Source: Echinococcus granulosus (lineage: Eukaryota > Platyhelminthes > Cestoda > Cyclophyllidea > Taeniidae). Taken from it: a stretch of 64,000 bases of DNA. The DNA is taken from positions 1,521,560 to 1,585,559 of the forward strand of contig NW_020170390.1 in the NCBI RefSeq assembly GCF_000524195.1, given 5' to 3'. The notes beneath the pieces are model-generated. The model had not been told where the DNA came from. It ran no database searches and saw only the letters and a list, made by a program, of their open reading frames with translations. The translations under genes and the position numbers were made by a program. This document shows positions 1 through 14,400 of the stretch, in pieces. Each line of letters opens with the position of its first letter. The first letter of the stretch is position 1.

Positions 1-328
1 ATCAAAATCCAAAAAATGTAATGAATGCACATTTTTTGTGTAACTAATTGACTGTTATCTGCTCTTTGCGCTGATACTGGATGATTAATAGACTATTTTG
101 GACCTACTTGTTCATAATTTTCAAAGAATAGTGTTCACAGTGGGGCATATATTTTCTTTATTATCTCACTGCACTTATCATAAAATACCTCTAAAAAGTT
201 GGATTTGTAAATTTCTCTGATTTAATAGGTCATCTGGCGCTTTAAGACCTCATTGGTTTTATCTTCCAACCTTAGTTCTCAATATCTACTTCCTCGATAA
301 GTTGTTATAAACACTCCAGGCGTTTATA
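1..328. other. Upstream flank of the RELCH-like gene
   Basis: AT-rich sequence before the first recognised coding exon. It has no recognisable coding exon and no clear TATA box. It probably holds the 5' UTR and promoter of the following gene, but an additional upstream coding exon cannot be excluded because the window begins here. Confidence 0.4.
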
Positions 329-2484
329 ATGGCTCTCTTTGAGACCACCATCATCGATCAAGGCACAAAACCTGAAACACAATTTTCGGATTATCTGTTA
401 AAGGACAAATTTTTCCTAACAGCTTTAGAATTCCACTATGAACTTCTCGAACGTGGGATTTCATGTGATACATTGGAAGAGTTCTTTTCGAATCCTGAAA
501 ATTTTTATCGGTTTGACTCGAATCGATCCGAAGTCATATCAACAAGTACTTTTTTAGTTAGTCTTATTTTTTAGACTCCCATGTGAGTCTGTCTACTTCA
601 GACTCAGTTGACCTTCGTACTGGCAGTGAAGACCAAAATTCTTTTGAAGAACAACTCAAAGGTAACGTAGACCCCACTAATTACTTTAAAGTGTTTGAAT
701 TTGAACTTAGGAAAAGGAATGAAGAGATCAAAAGCTTACGAAGGCGCCTTACAACTGCAACTGTAGGTGGTAAGTTTTGTATCCGCAGAAATCTTCATAT
801 TTTATTTCAACGGCTAGTTGCTTAGTTGTTGCGTTCTTTATTGCATTCTTACAGTTTTTTAAATCTTTAATAGGCAAAGCCACGGAACCTTTGAACTCGT
901 CCACGCCGTCAAATGGTGAATGCTATGATTCCAAGGATTCCGGGCCGGCTTCCAACACGGAAATCCGTGCCCTTCGTTTTCTGATTAACGAACATCTGCT
1001 GAACAATGGATATAAGTTGAGCGCTGTTCAATTCGCTGAAGAATGCGAAGTTGAAGATCAACAGGATTTAGACGACTGGGATGATGTAAGAAAATTAAAT
1101 TGTTAAGCTTTTTAAGTCTTATTTGGTTCTTATATCTTCATTCGAACCTATAACTTGCATACTTAAGAAATTATCAACGGTGTTTCTAATCATGTGCGCC
1201 AATCATTTGAGACTTATTTCACTATTGGGCAATGTCTAATTTTACAATCAACGCACAATGTTGGTTCTGGTGTGCTTCGAATGCCAATAACGCCTTATGC
1301 AAACTCGATTTGGCAATATTTTTGTGTTGAAGTTGAGTCACTTATATTTATTCAGTCTGTTAACAAATAAAACTTATGGAAACAATTCATTGTTGACGTT
1401 CATTTGTGCACATCATATTGTACTATGGACATCGACGAGACTTTCGGTGTTGTTAAGCGACAAAGTGCATAAAATGGTATGGGCTTCTATTTCAAAACAT
1501 AATTTTTTAAGATTTTACCCAGTTGTAGAATTGAGATGCAGCGCCATGGTGCAATTTTGCTCGTAATGTAGGCATATTGCTGTCGATGACTCGCATGAAT
1601 CTTTTGGTAGAACACCAATTTTCGGGTTATTTGTCAGTATTTCTTAAACCCTCCATTGATCTATCCTCTCATCGCTATACATCCTCTGAGCACATTTCAA
1701 ACTGCATTTCGCAAGTTTTTTGAGCTGATAGGGAATAGCTAACTTAAGTGGCCTTTTCGTAATGTTATACATACCGTCACTGAAAATGGGTTAAATATTC
1801 AATCTCCCTAGAATTTTGTGGGTGTATGATGAAGTTAGTGGGACATCCGCAAGTTATGCCTCTATTTAGCATGTTATCATGCGAGTAACTTTTTTGTCGA
1901 CATATCCCACTTTTTCACCACTTATAGATTAACTAAGAATGAACTCTGAGCGGTTCGTAGGATATTTTTTATAACATTTTAAGTATTTGGTAAACTTGAG
2001 GGGATATATATTACAGGGGAAAGAGGAGATATGAAATACTTTAAAGTTTTTGCTTTCTAATAGGAATTCTTACTACATTTTTTATATTAAATTTTATTGC
2101 TGTAGTCGTTCAAAAACTCGACCTAATAAACACTTCCTTTATTACAAATACATCAAGAAAAGAGATTAAAAAGTAAATAGTTTTGATTCTAACCTTCTCG
2201 GAATGCAGGTAGGCCTCACCTGTAATCGTCCCCCGAATCTTCTCATGCTTCTGCGCTCTTCCTGGATGCTTCCGTGCCACAAACCGTTACGTAGTGGGAG
2301 CTCCACTCCACATTCTGCAAGGCCCCAGGCCACTGTTGTTAACGCCACTGCTGAATTTACGGACGAGGCCGTCCAAACGGAACTCTCTGCTGGAATCCTC
2401 GACGAAGAACTAGAAACCAACAAGACTGCGCTCAGTGCGCTGCGGTGTAACTTTGAGGCTACCAAAGCGGAGCTAGAAGTCTCG
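329..2484 (+). other. RELCH: RELCH N-terminal exons: two LisH motifs and start of coiled coil
   Basis: Exon 1 encodes SDYLLKDKFFLTALEFHYEL and a following EFFSNPENF, the first LisH-like motif of RELCH. Exon 2 carries VFEFELRKRNEEIKSLRRRL, a short heptad stretch that corresponds to the human coiled coil VLEFELRKAKETIQALR. Exon 3 carries a second LisH (IRALRFLINEHLLNNGYKLS) ending in DDWDDV. Exon 4 completes it with VGLTCNRPPNLLML, matching the human DDVGLNIPKPPDLLQL. Introns 1 and 2 are short (56 and 104 nt). The exon 2 donor is placed at 770 because GTAAGT there preserves phase with exon 3; GTAGGT at 763 does not. Confidence 0.85.
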
Positions 2485-5400
2485 GTAACAGTAATCATCT
2501 TTATTCATTCCGTTAGTCTTTGATGGAATGTGCGACTCCCTGTACTTTTCAGGTTGTGATGCAACTCCGTTCCCATTATTTTGTTTTTATTTCTTCTTTT
2601 GCAATATTTTTTCACATTTGAACTCTCAAGAATGAAGTTGGAAACCTGGGAAATTAAACGGGTTTTTCAACTTATTTGCAATCTTATTTTGATAAATTAT
2701 AAACCTAGACGGTTTTAAAGCTCTGTTTTTTCACTTAGAGGAAGTAAGAACTAGGGCTATCTGTTGTACAATCTCTGCTACTATCTACTGCTTATAAGCT
2801 CAAATAACATTTTATTCTCATTAGCAAAATGCAATCGACATTAATGCGCGTGAAAATGAACCTTGACATAACTTGTAGCTGGAAATATTCTTAGCATTTG
2901 CATTCTTAGCATTCACCTGTTCGACCTATTTTGATATAAGATTAACGGAAAATGAGTTTTTCCCTTCAAATCTAATATTTATTTCCTATTAGATTACTTT
3001 TTATCCTATTGTTGATTAGGCACTATGAGCAGTGATTATACAAGCACTTGAGTTCATCTACCTGCTTTTATGTAGGTAGTGAAGGGTAGCATTTGACGTC
3101 ACTGACCCCATCAACTTGAAAAGCCCCTAGTTTATTGCATGTTTTATCCCCACTCGACTTTTTTGCCCTCATTTCTCTCACCATTTGCCTTGATATTTCA
3201 TTGTTTTTTGTTATGGAACCTTGAAATATGGACATTATGGAAACCTCTGGATGATTGCTGAACTCACTAACAACATCGCATACGCATATTTGCCAGGCTC
3301 GTTAAGAGTACTTTGATAAATGAAGTGAACTCTGGAGAAATCAAATGCTGCATTTGTTTTCCTCAGCGGCAACAAATTGGCGATTTGCGTGGAAAAGTGA
3401 TGCGTATAGAGGCGGAAAACGTCAGTCTTGCGCAGGAATCCACCTACTGGAGAAACCAACTTCTTTGCCTTAAACGGTAACTCTTCTTTTTATTACCTGT
3501 CCTCTTTTGTGCCTGTGAATACGTCTTGTTCACTCATAGTAGTTGTTCGTAAGTGTCATCTGCTCAGGTGTACTCCACTCGCTGCTCCGAAATCGGCCCA
3601 AATAAGTATTGCTATCGTAGCAACCAGAAAATTAATTTTTTTTCACCAGCATCACATATGTATCATAATTAGCGGTGTTCAAACTTGAAAAAATTACAAT
3701 GATCCATTTTGAAGATCATTTGTGCCCAAAGATATCATAATGCGAGACATTAAGTATACCTTAAACACGCGTTCTTATAAGATCGTCTTTACAGGATGTG
3801 TAACGGGAACCTACTCTTTACTACACAGTATGATCATGACGTTGTGTCTGTCGAATCCACATTTTATGGGGGGCTATGCGTTTAACTCTTTTTTGCGAAA
3901 CGAAAAGGAGGTTATTTTTTACTGGATGCACGAATCTACTTTAGGTATATTGCGGTAATTGATAATGGCAATCAGTCGCTCTTTATCTAACAAAATGTAC
4001 CTCTTTTATTTTTGTCTGCATGACAACCAAAACGCAGAGCAAACACGCTCTGTAATTTGTAAATGAATGCAATGTCTGATATTAAAATACCAGTAGAAAA
4101 TAGTCTTGTGCGGCCATCAACCTCCTCTGTACTCATCTTTCACTTACATTTACTTGGTAGAGATTATCCCGATTTGGTGGGGACAACGGTGGTGAAGGCA
4201 AGCAAAAACGCCGCCCCTGCCCAATCTCTTTCTAATGGGTATGTTGAATTGGGGACCGAGGATGCCGATTCAGCGGAAAAATCGAGTGAGAATGGTCATA
4301 TAAAGACCTCTTCACCGGTACCATCCCCACCGTGTGCGGATCCACTAGCCTCGAAGGTGACGGCACCACTTCCCAAGTTGGTCATCAATAATCCGCAGTT
4401 CATCAGGTCGGCCCAAACCTCAAAATCCACCCACTTATACACCAAGACAGTATTTTGTATTACCTTTAGCACTTTCTAGGTAGCGCACGCCATGTCCTTT
4501 GAGTTTTGGGTATAGTAACGTTGATAAATGCCCTGTTTCATCGTTTTCTTATATTTTAAATGGTGACATTTTGCTTGTAAAGTCATGCTCTTCTGTGATC
4601 GGAGATTACTTTAAAGTCTTTCATCAAGTGCTAGTCATCATTTACTTCCTCATTTTCTTTTTGAAATGACCTTCTGCCATTGCAATTTGAAACTTCAAAC
4701 ATTTGTTTTCTGGTTCAGAGGCATGAGTGAAAGCCAATTTTCTTAGCATCCGCAATGATTTTGCTATGTTAAGTGGTTTTAGAATCCGTTGAATTAAGTT
4801 TAATTCTCCATTTGCATTTGCACACACCTAACCTTGGCATCACGAAATGTCTAACTTTTCAAGGATTGTAGTGTTCGTTCCAAATACTGATGGGAAAGAC
4901 TAGAATTGATACTCTTTCCAGGAGTTTAGAATATCTAGGAAAAATTGGAACCTTCAGGAGGGAGAACTGCCATGAAACAACCTTAGCCCTCATAATTTTG
5001 AGTCAGTGAAGCATTTTTCTTCCGATTTAGACGCAAGTATTCTTTAGCGTCTTTTTGAAACGTTTCTTAGAGTTTTGAGCACCCCTATTGCTCTAAATGA
5101 TGGTCGTGGTCTTTCGTAGTACTGACTTGCTGATTAGTCAAAAGCTGCCAATGCTCAATTATTTAGCACTGCTCCCTTTTGTATAACACTGGTAAGAAAT
5201 GGACGATAATTTTCAAATAACTTTTCCTCGTTTACCATTCTTTGTGGTGATCGCACAGTCGCACCACAAGTTTTTACTTTTGATCAAATTCGATCAAAGC
5301 TATTTTTTGAGTAAAAAGGCGCAAATATTCAACCTGAGGTCATTTTTTTTCATTTTACATCTCCAGACGATGCGCTCCCGAGTTTGTTTGTTGCGCCTCA

Positions 5401-8400
5401 GAACTCTTGCCGCCGGTGGAGACTGAGGAAGTTCCTCTGGAGGTCTCTCGACTAGCTGACACCTTGGATGAAATAATAGTCGCCATTGGCTCTCAAATTC
5501 AGAGCATTCTCAAACACCTCCCGGATGATAGGAAGACTGTAAGCTGATTTAACATCTCTTTTTACCGCTTTTAACTTTCTCCGGTGTGCTGCTTATTTGT
5601 CTCGCATTGAACACCCTTGTACGGTAATTAAGTTGTCAAAACGGTGCTATACTTGGTTGATATCATCCATAAACTAGTTTCCTTATTACTTGTGAAAATT
5701 TGCTCGTACTATTTCACGTTGTCTTTATTTTCATTTAAGTCAAATTTTTAACGGATGTTTCGCTTTGAAATAAGCAAACTAGTCAAAATACTATGTGAAT
5801 GTGTGCATGTAAATTTTCAGCATTTCTGTTTTACACTTGCTTTAATTCAAATTCTTCCATTTAACGTCAGAATCGCCACATTTCCTCAGTATTTTCATGC
5901 GGCTGAGTTCGTACTTCGTTTGCTTAAGACGTTTTAGTGAAAATGGCTTTGTTTTATGCATTTGGAGCCAGAAATCATAAATGCAATGAAAGCGTTAAAT
6001 CGCTATTGGGCTTGATAGACCACATGGAAGTCGTGAACATCAGCAAAATACAATGTCATCGGAATGATCGTGCAACTTGCATGTCACACATCATTAGCCT
6101 CATAAGTGAAATACTTTTTGAACCCTGAACTAGCTGACATATGTGAACTGATCGTGCTGGTGATTTTAGGGAATCTACCACTAAAAGCTTTATTGGGAGT
6201 TGCATACACGCAATACCTCTTTCGTGTAAATCTAATCGACTGAATTTGACTATTTCACAATTTGATTGAACCAAAATTGCGTTTTCGTAACTTCTACAAT
6301 CTTTATGAACCCACGACTACCCCTTGATTTGGTGTTTTTAATGTCTTATGCGCGTTTAGCTCGGGAATTGCATGACCAACTTTTCTTATTTTGCATTGAG
6401 TTGGCTCTGCCACTGCTGATCCAGGCCATTTGCCTGCACCCAGATGCCGAAGTTCGCGACCAGCTTTTGCGAACCCTCTTTAACCTTTTTACCGATTCGC
6501 CTGAGGCTGACACCAAGGAGGTGGAAATAAAACGGGCTGGCACCATTCTTCATCAGTGCCGTGATTTGGCCACATGCTTGGGTATGCTTCCTCTTCTACT
6601 ATCTGCAAGAATAGTCTCTCTAGTGTCCGGATAGCCATCTCACAGCCCTTCTGACATTAATCCTATTGAAATTTTGATGGGTTTCCTTCAAAGAAACCAA
6701 CTATCTTAAGACCTGCCTTTTGTAGTTTTGATGTTTCAAATTGGCTAAATTCAAAGCAGTGGTGAGGTTTTCTTACTATGCTTTTGAGAAAACTCCCATG
6801 TACATATTAGTTCTATTAATTCCCTTTAGGTAGAGTAGTTGATACATTAAAATGTGCTGATACGCACTGGGTAACAAATTTTTACGCGGGTAGACGGTGG
6901 TACCAGCTTATGACGCAGCCGTGACCAAACGTGTATTTGTAGTCGAGGTTGACTGAATTAGCTTCAACTCTACTCCGGCTGTTCCCACAATCTTTTCATG
7001 GCTAACATATAACTGTTTTTTTGCCTTGCTTTACCCTAACGTAATGATAAGATGGTAGACTATTCGGGATCCTTGCAAATTTGGTTCCTGTTAAGATTAA
7101 AATAAGCTCCCAAAGTAGCGCAATTAAGCATATCTTGTTGTTTGCTGACTTCGGAAGTATACATTTTCTCTTACAGTTGCATACTGACTGATTTTGTGTC
7201 TACAAATCGTGATATAGTCGTTGCTAAGCCCGCTGTTGTATCAATATCCTTTGTTTTGCTTGTTTGTACTTGTACTCAGTAGTTTATTATTTTATTGAGA
7301 TCTTATGTACATCTGCGTTTTTCTTTTAATAAACCTTATTACACTGAGGCTGTATAACTGGCCATCATCGTTTTCACGAAGTTATAACCTATTCATAGGA
7401 AGGGTACACTTGTGAGACTTTTATTTCCTAGTAAGGTGCCGTGTAGATCTGTTGGTTAATAGCTATCTTGGAATTAACATGCTGTTATATTCCACGTATC
7501 ACTTACCTTGTCCGTGAGAATGTATAATAGCTGTTTAGCTTAATTACTGCTCTCACGTTTCTTTTACTTGGAGGAAAATGTGGGTCCAAGTTTTGGTTTT
7601 TCCTGTATTCAGGTCCTCAGCGGATAGAGAGTGAACTGTTGCCCCAAATCTGGTCCCAGTTAAACGAGCGACCCTCAAATAGCCTTCGAAAACTCCTCAT
7701 CTCCGCTTGTGGTGTCATAGCGCCCGCCACTCCCGTAGGTGCAGCTCAAAACTGTTTACTTTTACAAAATTTGGTGTTTTGTTAGCTTATTATTTACAGG
7801 CACATATTGTTGAGCTCGCCATAAGCAGAGCTTCCTGCCCCCCGAATTTGAATGCTTGCTATCGACGTGTAACTTTGTTCATCGTATTGTTCCGTACTCT
7901 CAACGCACACATGGATTTGGTAAATATATAGGGATGAGTTTCCACATTTGCCGGTAGGAGTTGGGGCTTTTTAGAAAATATTACGAAATATTGACATTAT
8001 GCGAGTTTATTTAGCGGAAACATTGTCTAGTTTGCACGGCAGTAATTCGTGAACAGTGAAAAATAAGCACAGGTTGGGTTGCATGAGCTCCATCAATCGG
8101 TATCACATTTTCTGTGTCCTCACGGCAATCGGTAGGTGCCGACCAAAGTTCACTGTTGTGATGGTGAGCTCACATTAAGATGTTAGACTTACTTCAAATA
8201 CTCTTGTATGGATGTTTAGTCAGCTACTCACCCAAAAGCTAGCTTAGATTCTCATTATTTTAATACTTTGGATAGGCTAGTAGACATCCAATCCATAGCC
8301 TGTTACGCTCTTCTTTGGTCCCATAAGGTTCCAGAAATGCGTGATTAGACTCACATTGTGCCCGTCCTACTTCTTCATTAAGTAATCCTTAGCACGCTCT

Positions 8401-11400
8401 CACTATTAGTCTTCCTTTTAATAATAATATCATCTTAAAAAAATGAAATTTCGTTTCAGCTACACAGGCAACTCCTTGCATTTTTTGAGGCTCAACAGAT
8501 TCGTTTACCCCTTTAACGTAAGATCGGACTCGAGTTTTAGATCCAAAGTGGTTACTCTCTTTCCGTCATCCTCTGCCACCCTAGGAACGGAATGGACATT
8601 TGTTCGAGATGGATTCGAAAAGTGCCTTAGTTTCGACCATGCATTAGCTATCTTTTGATAATATTCTGGCTCATCAGTGATTTTGGCTGAGTTCCCATCT
8701 CTCGACCACGTCAGAAGGCGCAGCCTCATTCGAATCTTTTTACAAACATAATATATATGCGAAGCAAAAAATAGTTCCAGACTCAGCTACTTTTATTTTT
8801 TAATAAACAAACCAGCTTTGTGTTCATTGATTTGGGACCTAAAACCAGACTTTCTATACCTTAAATACCATGGTTTAAAAAAAGGAGTTCTGCCTCACTT
8901 ATACTAAATCTCTAAATTCGTAAGCCAGAAACCTGCTTAGTCAGTAAGACAAGAGTGAGCCACTTGTTTTGAAGACGTGTATATTTATCCTAAGCCCAAC
9001 TTAACTTCTCGCCATTGTGTTAACAGGGTAGAAGTTGCGTTGTGTTTTATTCTCACCTGCGTAAACAAAAAGTGTTGCCGATTCTGTAGTTGATTTTTAC
9101 CAACTTTGTGAAATTGCTAGAGGCCACCTGTCTTTCCACGCAAAAAAAGCGGTCCGTGAACAAGGGTCCATTTCAGTTGTGCCAAATAGTTATGAGGCAT
9201 GGAAATTTACTCAGTTCCCTATCAAATTGCTTTTCCTTTCATTCTGAAGCAAGACGTTATCCTTTGCGCTCCAATTCTGCGCCTCTTCATCCTCAAAGAA
9301 AGAAGAAATGGTAGACTTACCCAATATCCGGTCTTTAATAATCTTTTATCACCGTGTATCTTTACATGTCTCAGTCGCGATTGCGCTCCTCACTACTCCT
9401 CTCGATCCTCCTCCAATCCATTGAGGAAGAAAAGGCGGAGGAGGTGCGCGCAGTTGCGCTGCGCTCATTGGCGGCAGTGGTGGCGCTGATGGAGGACCGA
9501 GATAAGGTGCCCCAGCTAGTGACCACCTTTGACACGGTCTTTCGAGCCGATTGGACCCATTCACCTCCAGCCACCACCGCTCTGCCCTGCCCCCATGTCG
9601 TCACATACGGGTGCTTACCCTGTTTAGTGAGCAGGTGTAGCATGGGTACCTGTCCCAGCGTTATTACCGCTTCCTGCAACTGGCTTCTACCCACTGTCGC
9701 TCAGTGGTGTCTGGAAGTGGGTTCCTTCAACGATCTCCTCCTCAAGCCATGGCTTCAGCGACTCATGAATCTATGCTTCGTGAGTTTTTCCTTTGCCGAA
9801 TGTGCACATTCATAAATCAGATATCGTATATTTTGTCCATAATCATTAATTTCTTTTTGTTCTACCGTGGTATAAAGAATCTGAGCTTCGTTGATCCTAA
9901 ATTCAGTACCCAATCTCTCATTATTAGTCAAGAATCTTGAATATCAGTTTCTACATTCATGCTCATTCAATGCTATCCAATCTCCACGCATTTGATGTAA
10001 TCTAGGCATTACTAAAAGGCGTCGGTAAGCTCACTTTGCCCTTAGAATTGGAGCATGCTGTTTTTTCAGTCATATTACTTTCCAATCATCCACGAGTAAA
10101 TCGTTTCTTTGCTTTTGGGTTTTCTTCAGGTATCCTCTGTTTTGTTTGGTTTAGTACTTCTTGTTTTGATGCATATAACCATTTGTAGCAGCCCATGAAC
10201 TTCCATTAGTCCATTAAAGTTTAATGTGAACTTCTCACTTTTATCCTTACATAGCAGTTAAAACGCTCTCACCTTGTACGCATATTGCTATTTTTAATGA
10301 TAAACTATTATTACTCGTATTTCTCTAGATTAAAAACGAATGAAATGGTCTTACTTTGACGCCTTTGTTTCTTTTGGTTTGTTTACTAATTCTCATATGG
10401 GATTAGCGCCGCAACACCTAAGTGTTCTGGCGGATTGCATAATTGCTAAGGCATGGGACAAGTGTCTTAAAATTGTGGTATGTTGCTCAACCTTGGGAGC
10501 TTGAAGTGTGAGGTTTCTGATGGATCAACTGTTTACATTCTTGCAAATGTTAGATGAGTAGTTAAGGGAGGGAGTGAAAACAACTCTATAATCAAGCTGA
10601 TAGAGTAGTGAAACGTCGGGATGCATCCATTGGAGACACTTTGTTAACGAGTGAGTGGTCTATCACTCGTTATTTTTGTGTAGCCCACCAACCGGTAACC
10701 ACACAATAATAAAAGAAACAAATCCTCAAAATAAGTTAGTCTTCATTATTATGCGGATAGAACCCACTTTGTTGATACACGATCCACTGCAAATTCATTA
10801 TTCAAAACTGATTTTCAAGTTGTTTTACTTTGTGTTAAGAGCATGCTTATTTTCTTCATGTCCTGCCTTAGACCCTAGATGTATCGAAGTCAAGGCCGAA
10901 GAGTGGCAGCGTCTTGGCGGCTCCGAGGCGACTAAAGGCAGCCTTTTCAACAGACGAGCTCTTCTGCATCATGACAGTTCTCAATCGCCTGGTCCCCTTC
11001 GTGTTCGTCTCCGTCCTCGAGAGCTTGACATTACTTCGACCCGATACCGAAGACTGTGATGACCTGGTCCTGGATGATGTCGTCGAAGACGTCAAAAAGG
11101 CAGAGGGGGAAGATTTGGAGGAGAATGGAAGTACAGGGATAGCTAACAGTAACACTGTCGACGAGAGACGATCTTCTGTCGGTGAGATTGCATTTTTATT
11201 TTGCGCCACTTATAAAAAAATATTATCGCTTTAGTCATTTCCAACTTTGGGACTTAAAAAATCTTTGAAATTGCATAAATTAGTAATGAATGGTAAGCAG
11301 TCCTTGAATGTTTTCTATGTGTAATTACATGGGTACACATTTTTTCCTAGATTTGGATCAATGTGTGTACCTCTTCGTACCTCAGTACATTTTGGGCAAG

Positions 11401-14400
11401 AGGCGCTACGAGCAGCTGCTGGAGTGTTTCAACCACATTTTGAGTGGCTCGAAGATAATATGTGGGGAAGCGGAACAGCAGAAGCAGTCGGCTTCAGAAG
11501 ACGCTGAGAATGAGACATCGGCAACAACAATGGACATAGTTTCGATGTCCACAGGTAGGGAGGGTGACGAGTGGCCAGCGATGGACGCAGTTCGGCAACA
11601 TCTCTTTTGCGTCGCCCAGATGCTGCGAACTATCACACCTTGTCCCAATACCTCTTCTACAACTGCTGTGACGAAGGCTGTGGAAACCACGGAGGGGCAT
11701 GAATACCTTGAACAGGATCCCATCTCACCACAGGAATTCCTTGCCTTGATGCAGGTACGCACTGTGATCCTCATTTTACTAGTTTCTATATCAGAGGACT
11801 GTCAAGTGGACCACCCTTTGGCATCTGGTTTAGTTTTTCTTAAAAGTTTGGCAAGAAAGTTTTTGATGGGTATAGAAAACCTGCATTTACCCCTCAATAG
11901 CTCGTTGATAGACTTACTGTTGCATATTTACTAACTAAAACATGCAACAGCCTTGTATTATAGTTTGATCAGTTCCTGCAACCTACTTATTTGGCTTCAA
12001 CAGAATCCGGATTTTTAAAATTCTTATAAGACGAATTTACGAACAGCATGAAATAATTGTGCGGTGTAGATCTTTGAGTGATAACTCGCGGCTACAGTAT
12101 CAATTTGTAGGGGGCAGAATAATCCACGCCTGCACAATGCCCACGTTTTTAGATGCAATTTGAAGACACCTACTGGACTCCATGGCACTTGCAACCTACT
12201 TCAAGTATTCTCACACTATGCAAGGAGCTTTGTTTATATGTCTCCCTTTTTGGCAAAGCATTTGGAGCAGCTGCGGTGCAAAGCCACCTCGGAGAACCTT
12301 TCCACACGCTCCTCATGGAACGCAGTGTACAGGGATGTAAGTCCGATGAAGCCACAGTTTCCACTTTTTTGGTACTAGTAGTATACCTCTCCATACTTTG
12401 GGTTCACTTTTTATCAGATTTTGAGTTCGATCTGAAGGCTCTTCCGTCGGGAGCTTTCGCTGGTTATTGCTGCTTGCTAGCGTCGACCAAGTTTGTAAGT
12501 TATTTTGTTTTAGGCATTAATCATATCAGCTTGTGCCTTTTGCCTATTTGTTCTTCTGATCATTTAGAAGTCAGAACTTAATAAGGTGAAAATGCTAATA
12601 GCAAATGCAATATTCCTCCACTCCCGTGATTCCTGCTCCCTCCACGGTGTACGTGCTGGAATAATGACTCTCTGGTACGTCTACCTTTTAGAAAGGCTAC
12701 TCTACCATTTGAGTTTGGCTCCGATATTGTGATGCGTGCTGATGGTGTGGTTTTGGCATGGAAAATTAACGTGCCAGACTCGCTAGGTGTGCACACATCA
12801 CGTACTAATCATTCCTACTGAACCGCTATAAGTAACCGATGGTTAAAAATGTTATTTCTGGTAAAAGGTTGCTCACCAGCGTCAAATTGAGCTCTCAAAG
12901 ACTTAAGGGCTTTACGACAAATTAATGTTTTATTGAATCACAGAACCAGTCTTGAATATGTAGTATTCCAGGTTTTTTTGTTTAAATCTTTCTTCCAAGA
13001 CGTGCCTGCGATCAGTGTTTGAAGCTTGAACAAAGGCACCCATTTCCATCAAAATTTACTATTCACGATAATGTAAATTTCAGTTTTTTATTTTGTATGA
13101 CTTCGGAATGTATTATCTGCACAAAAACAGTCTAATTTTTTTACTAGAATGAAATCAATTTATACCTTTTATCCATTTTTTTAATTTTAAAACTTGTGGA
13201 TTTAAAATGGATCGTGATGAGACAAATCAGTAATGGTTCGTCATCAAGAAACGATTTTGTTGGAGGGTCCTGAAGCTTGTCCTAAATTTACTATATGAGG
13301 CGATAAAGTTACTCTTGGCTATGCCATCTCTCATTTGCATGGGCGAAATGAGTTAGTTTAGTAAACGTTTTACGGTAATTCCCCTTACCATTTACTGCTT
13401 TACCATGTTAAACGACGTTTTATTATATTAGAAGGGAATTGAAGTCACTGTTCAAGAATGCGTTTTAATTAAACTGCCATTTTAATCTATTTATGTTGCA
13501 TATGATCGAGAGGACAAGCAGCTACATAAGGCGTAATGCTGATTTACTTATTAGAATAGATAAAAGTATGTAGATAGAGCAAGCGAATGACCCCATTAGT
13601 AGATTTTAATGTCGTTTCCAACTTCTGCCCCTTCAGTCACAGCGAGGATGCCATGATGATCGCAGATGCGGTCCTGCTTCCCGCACTACGCTCCTGTGCT
13701 TCCTGCGCGGATCCGGCGGTGCGTCGAACCGCCAGTAACATCTTCTACACCCTCATTGCCTACCTCTCCGATGCTGTAGACTTTGACTCGGCTGCTGCAG
13801 CCACGTCCAAGAAACTCACACCCACTCCTGCGAAACAGCACAATCGCCAGTCTTCATGGGTTCCGGGTTCGTTTATTCCCCATCTTGCACCAAAATTCTT
13901 GCGATTCCTTTAATGAATGGACTACATGATTTGAAGCATTTTTGTCAAAAAAGAAGTAATTTTTTTGAATGGATATGATTTTATCACTTTTCAACCCGCA
14001 AGGGCATTAACTTTACAAAGACCTGCCGGATTGTCAACTGAGTAAATAATTTTTTGTTGAAAATCAACCACGTTTTAAACTTATTATTTTAGATAAGACA
14101 CTTTTTCTACCTCCTGTATTTTTTACCTTGAGTTTATATGAGAAGTTTTGGTACCTAAGTCGAGCGACATTGACTGTCTTGACGTAGTTTGTAACTGTCG
14201 ACGCGGGGATTTATATTTGTTAGCGCTTTTACTTAAGCGTATATGCATTCTTAGTGGGTCCTTTTGCGCAAACAGTTTTTCCATCCCCTTTATTTGCATT
14301 CTGTGTTTATATCTAATCATTTTTCAATAGAGAAAAAATTGTTTTGAACCTTAATAATATAAACCAATCTTTAAAATTTGTCGACACGTGAATCCATGAG

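Noticed and set aside
9590..9720. Suspected frameshift in the RELCH exon at 9375-9779
   Set aside because: The single frame stays open for all 135 codons and resumes similarity (WLLPTVAQW...LQRLMN) after a non-conserved insert, so no shift is needed.
10405..10479. Possible extra RELCH exon ending before GTATGT
   Set aside because: Phase does not fit between exons 9375-9779 and 10872-11181, and those two align continuously with human RELCH without it.
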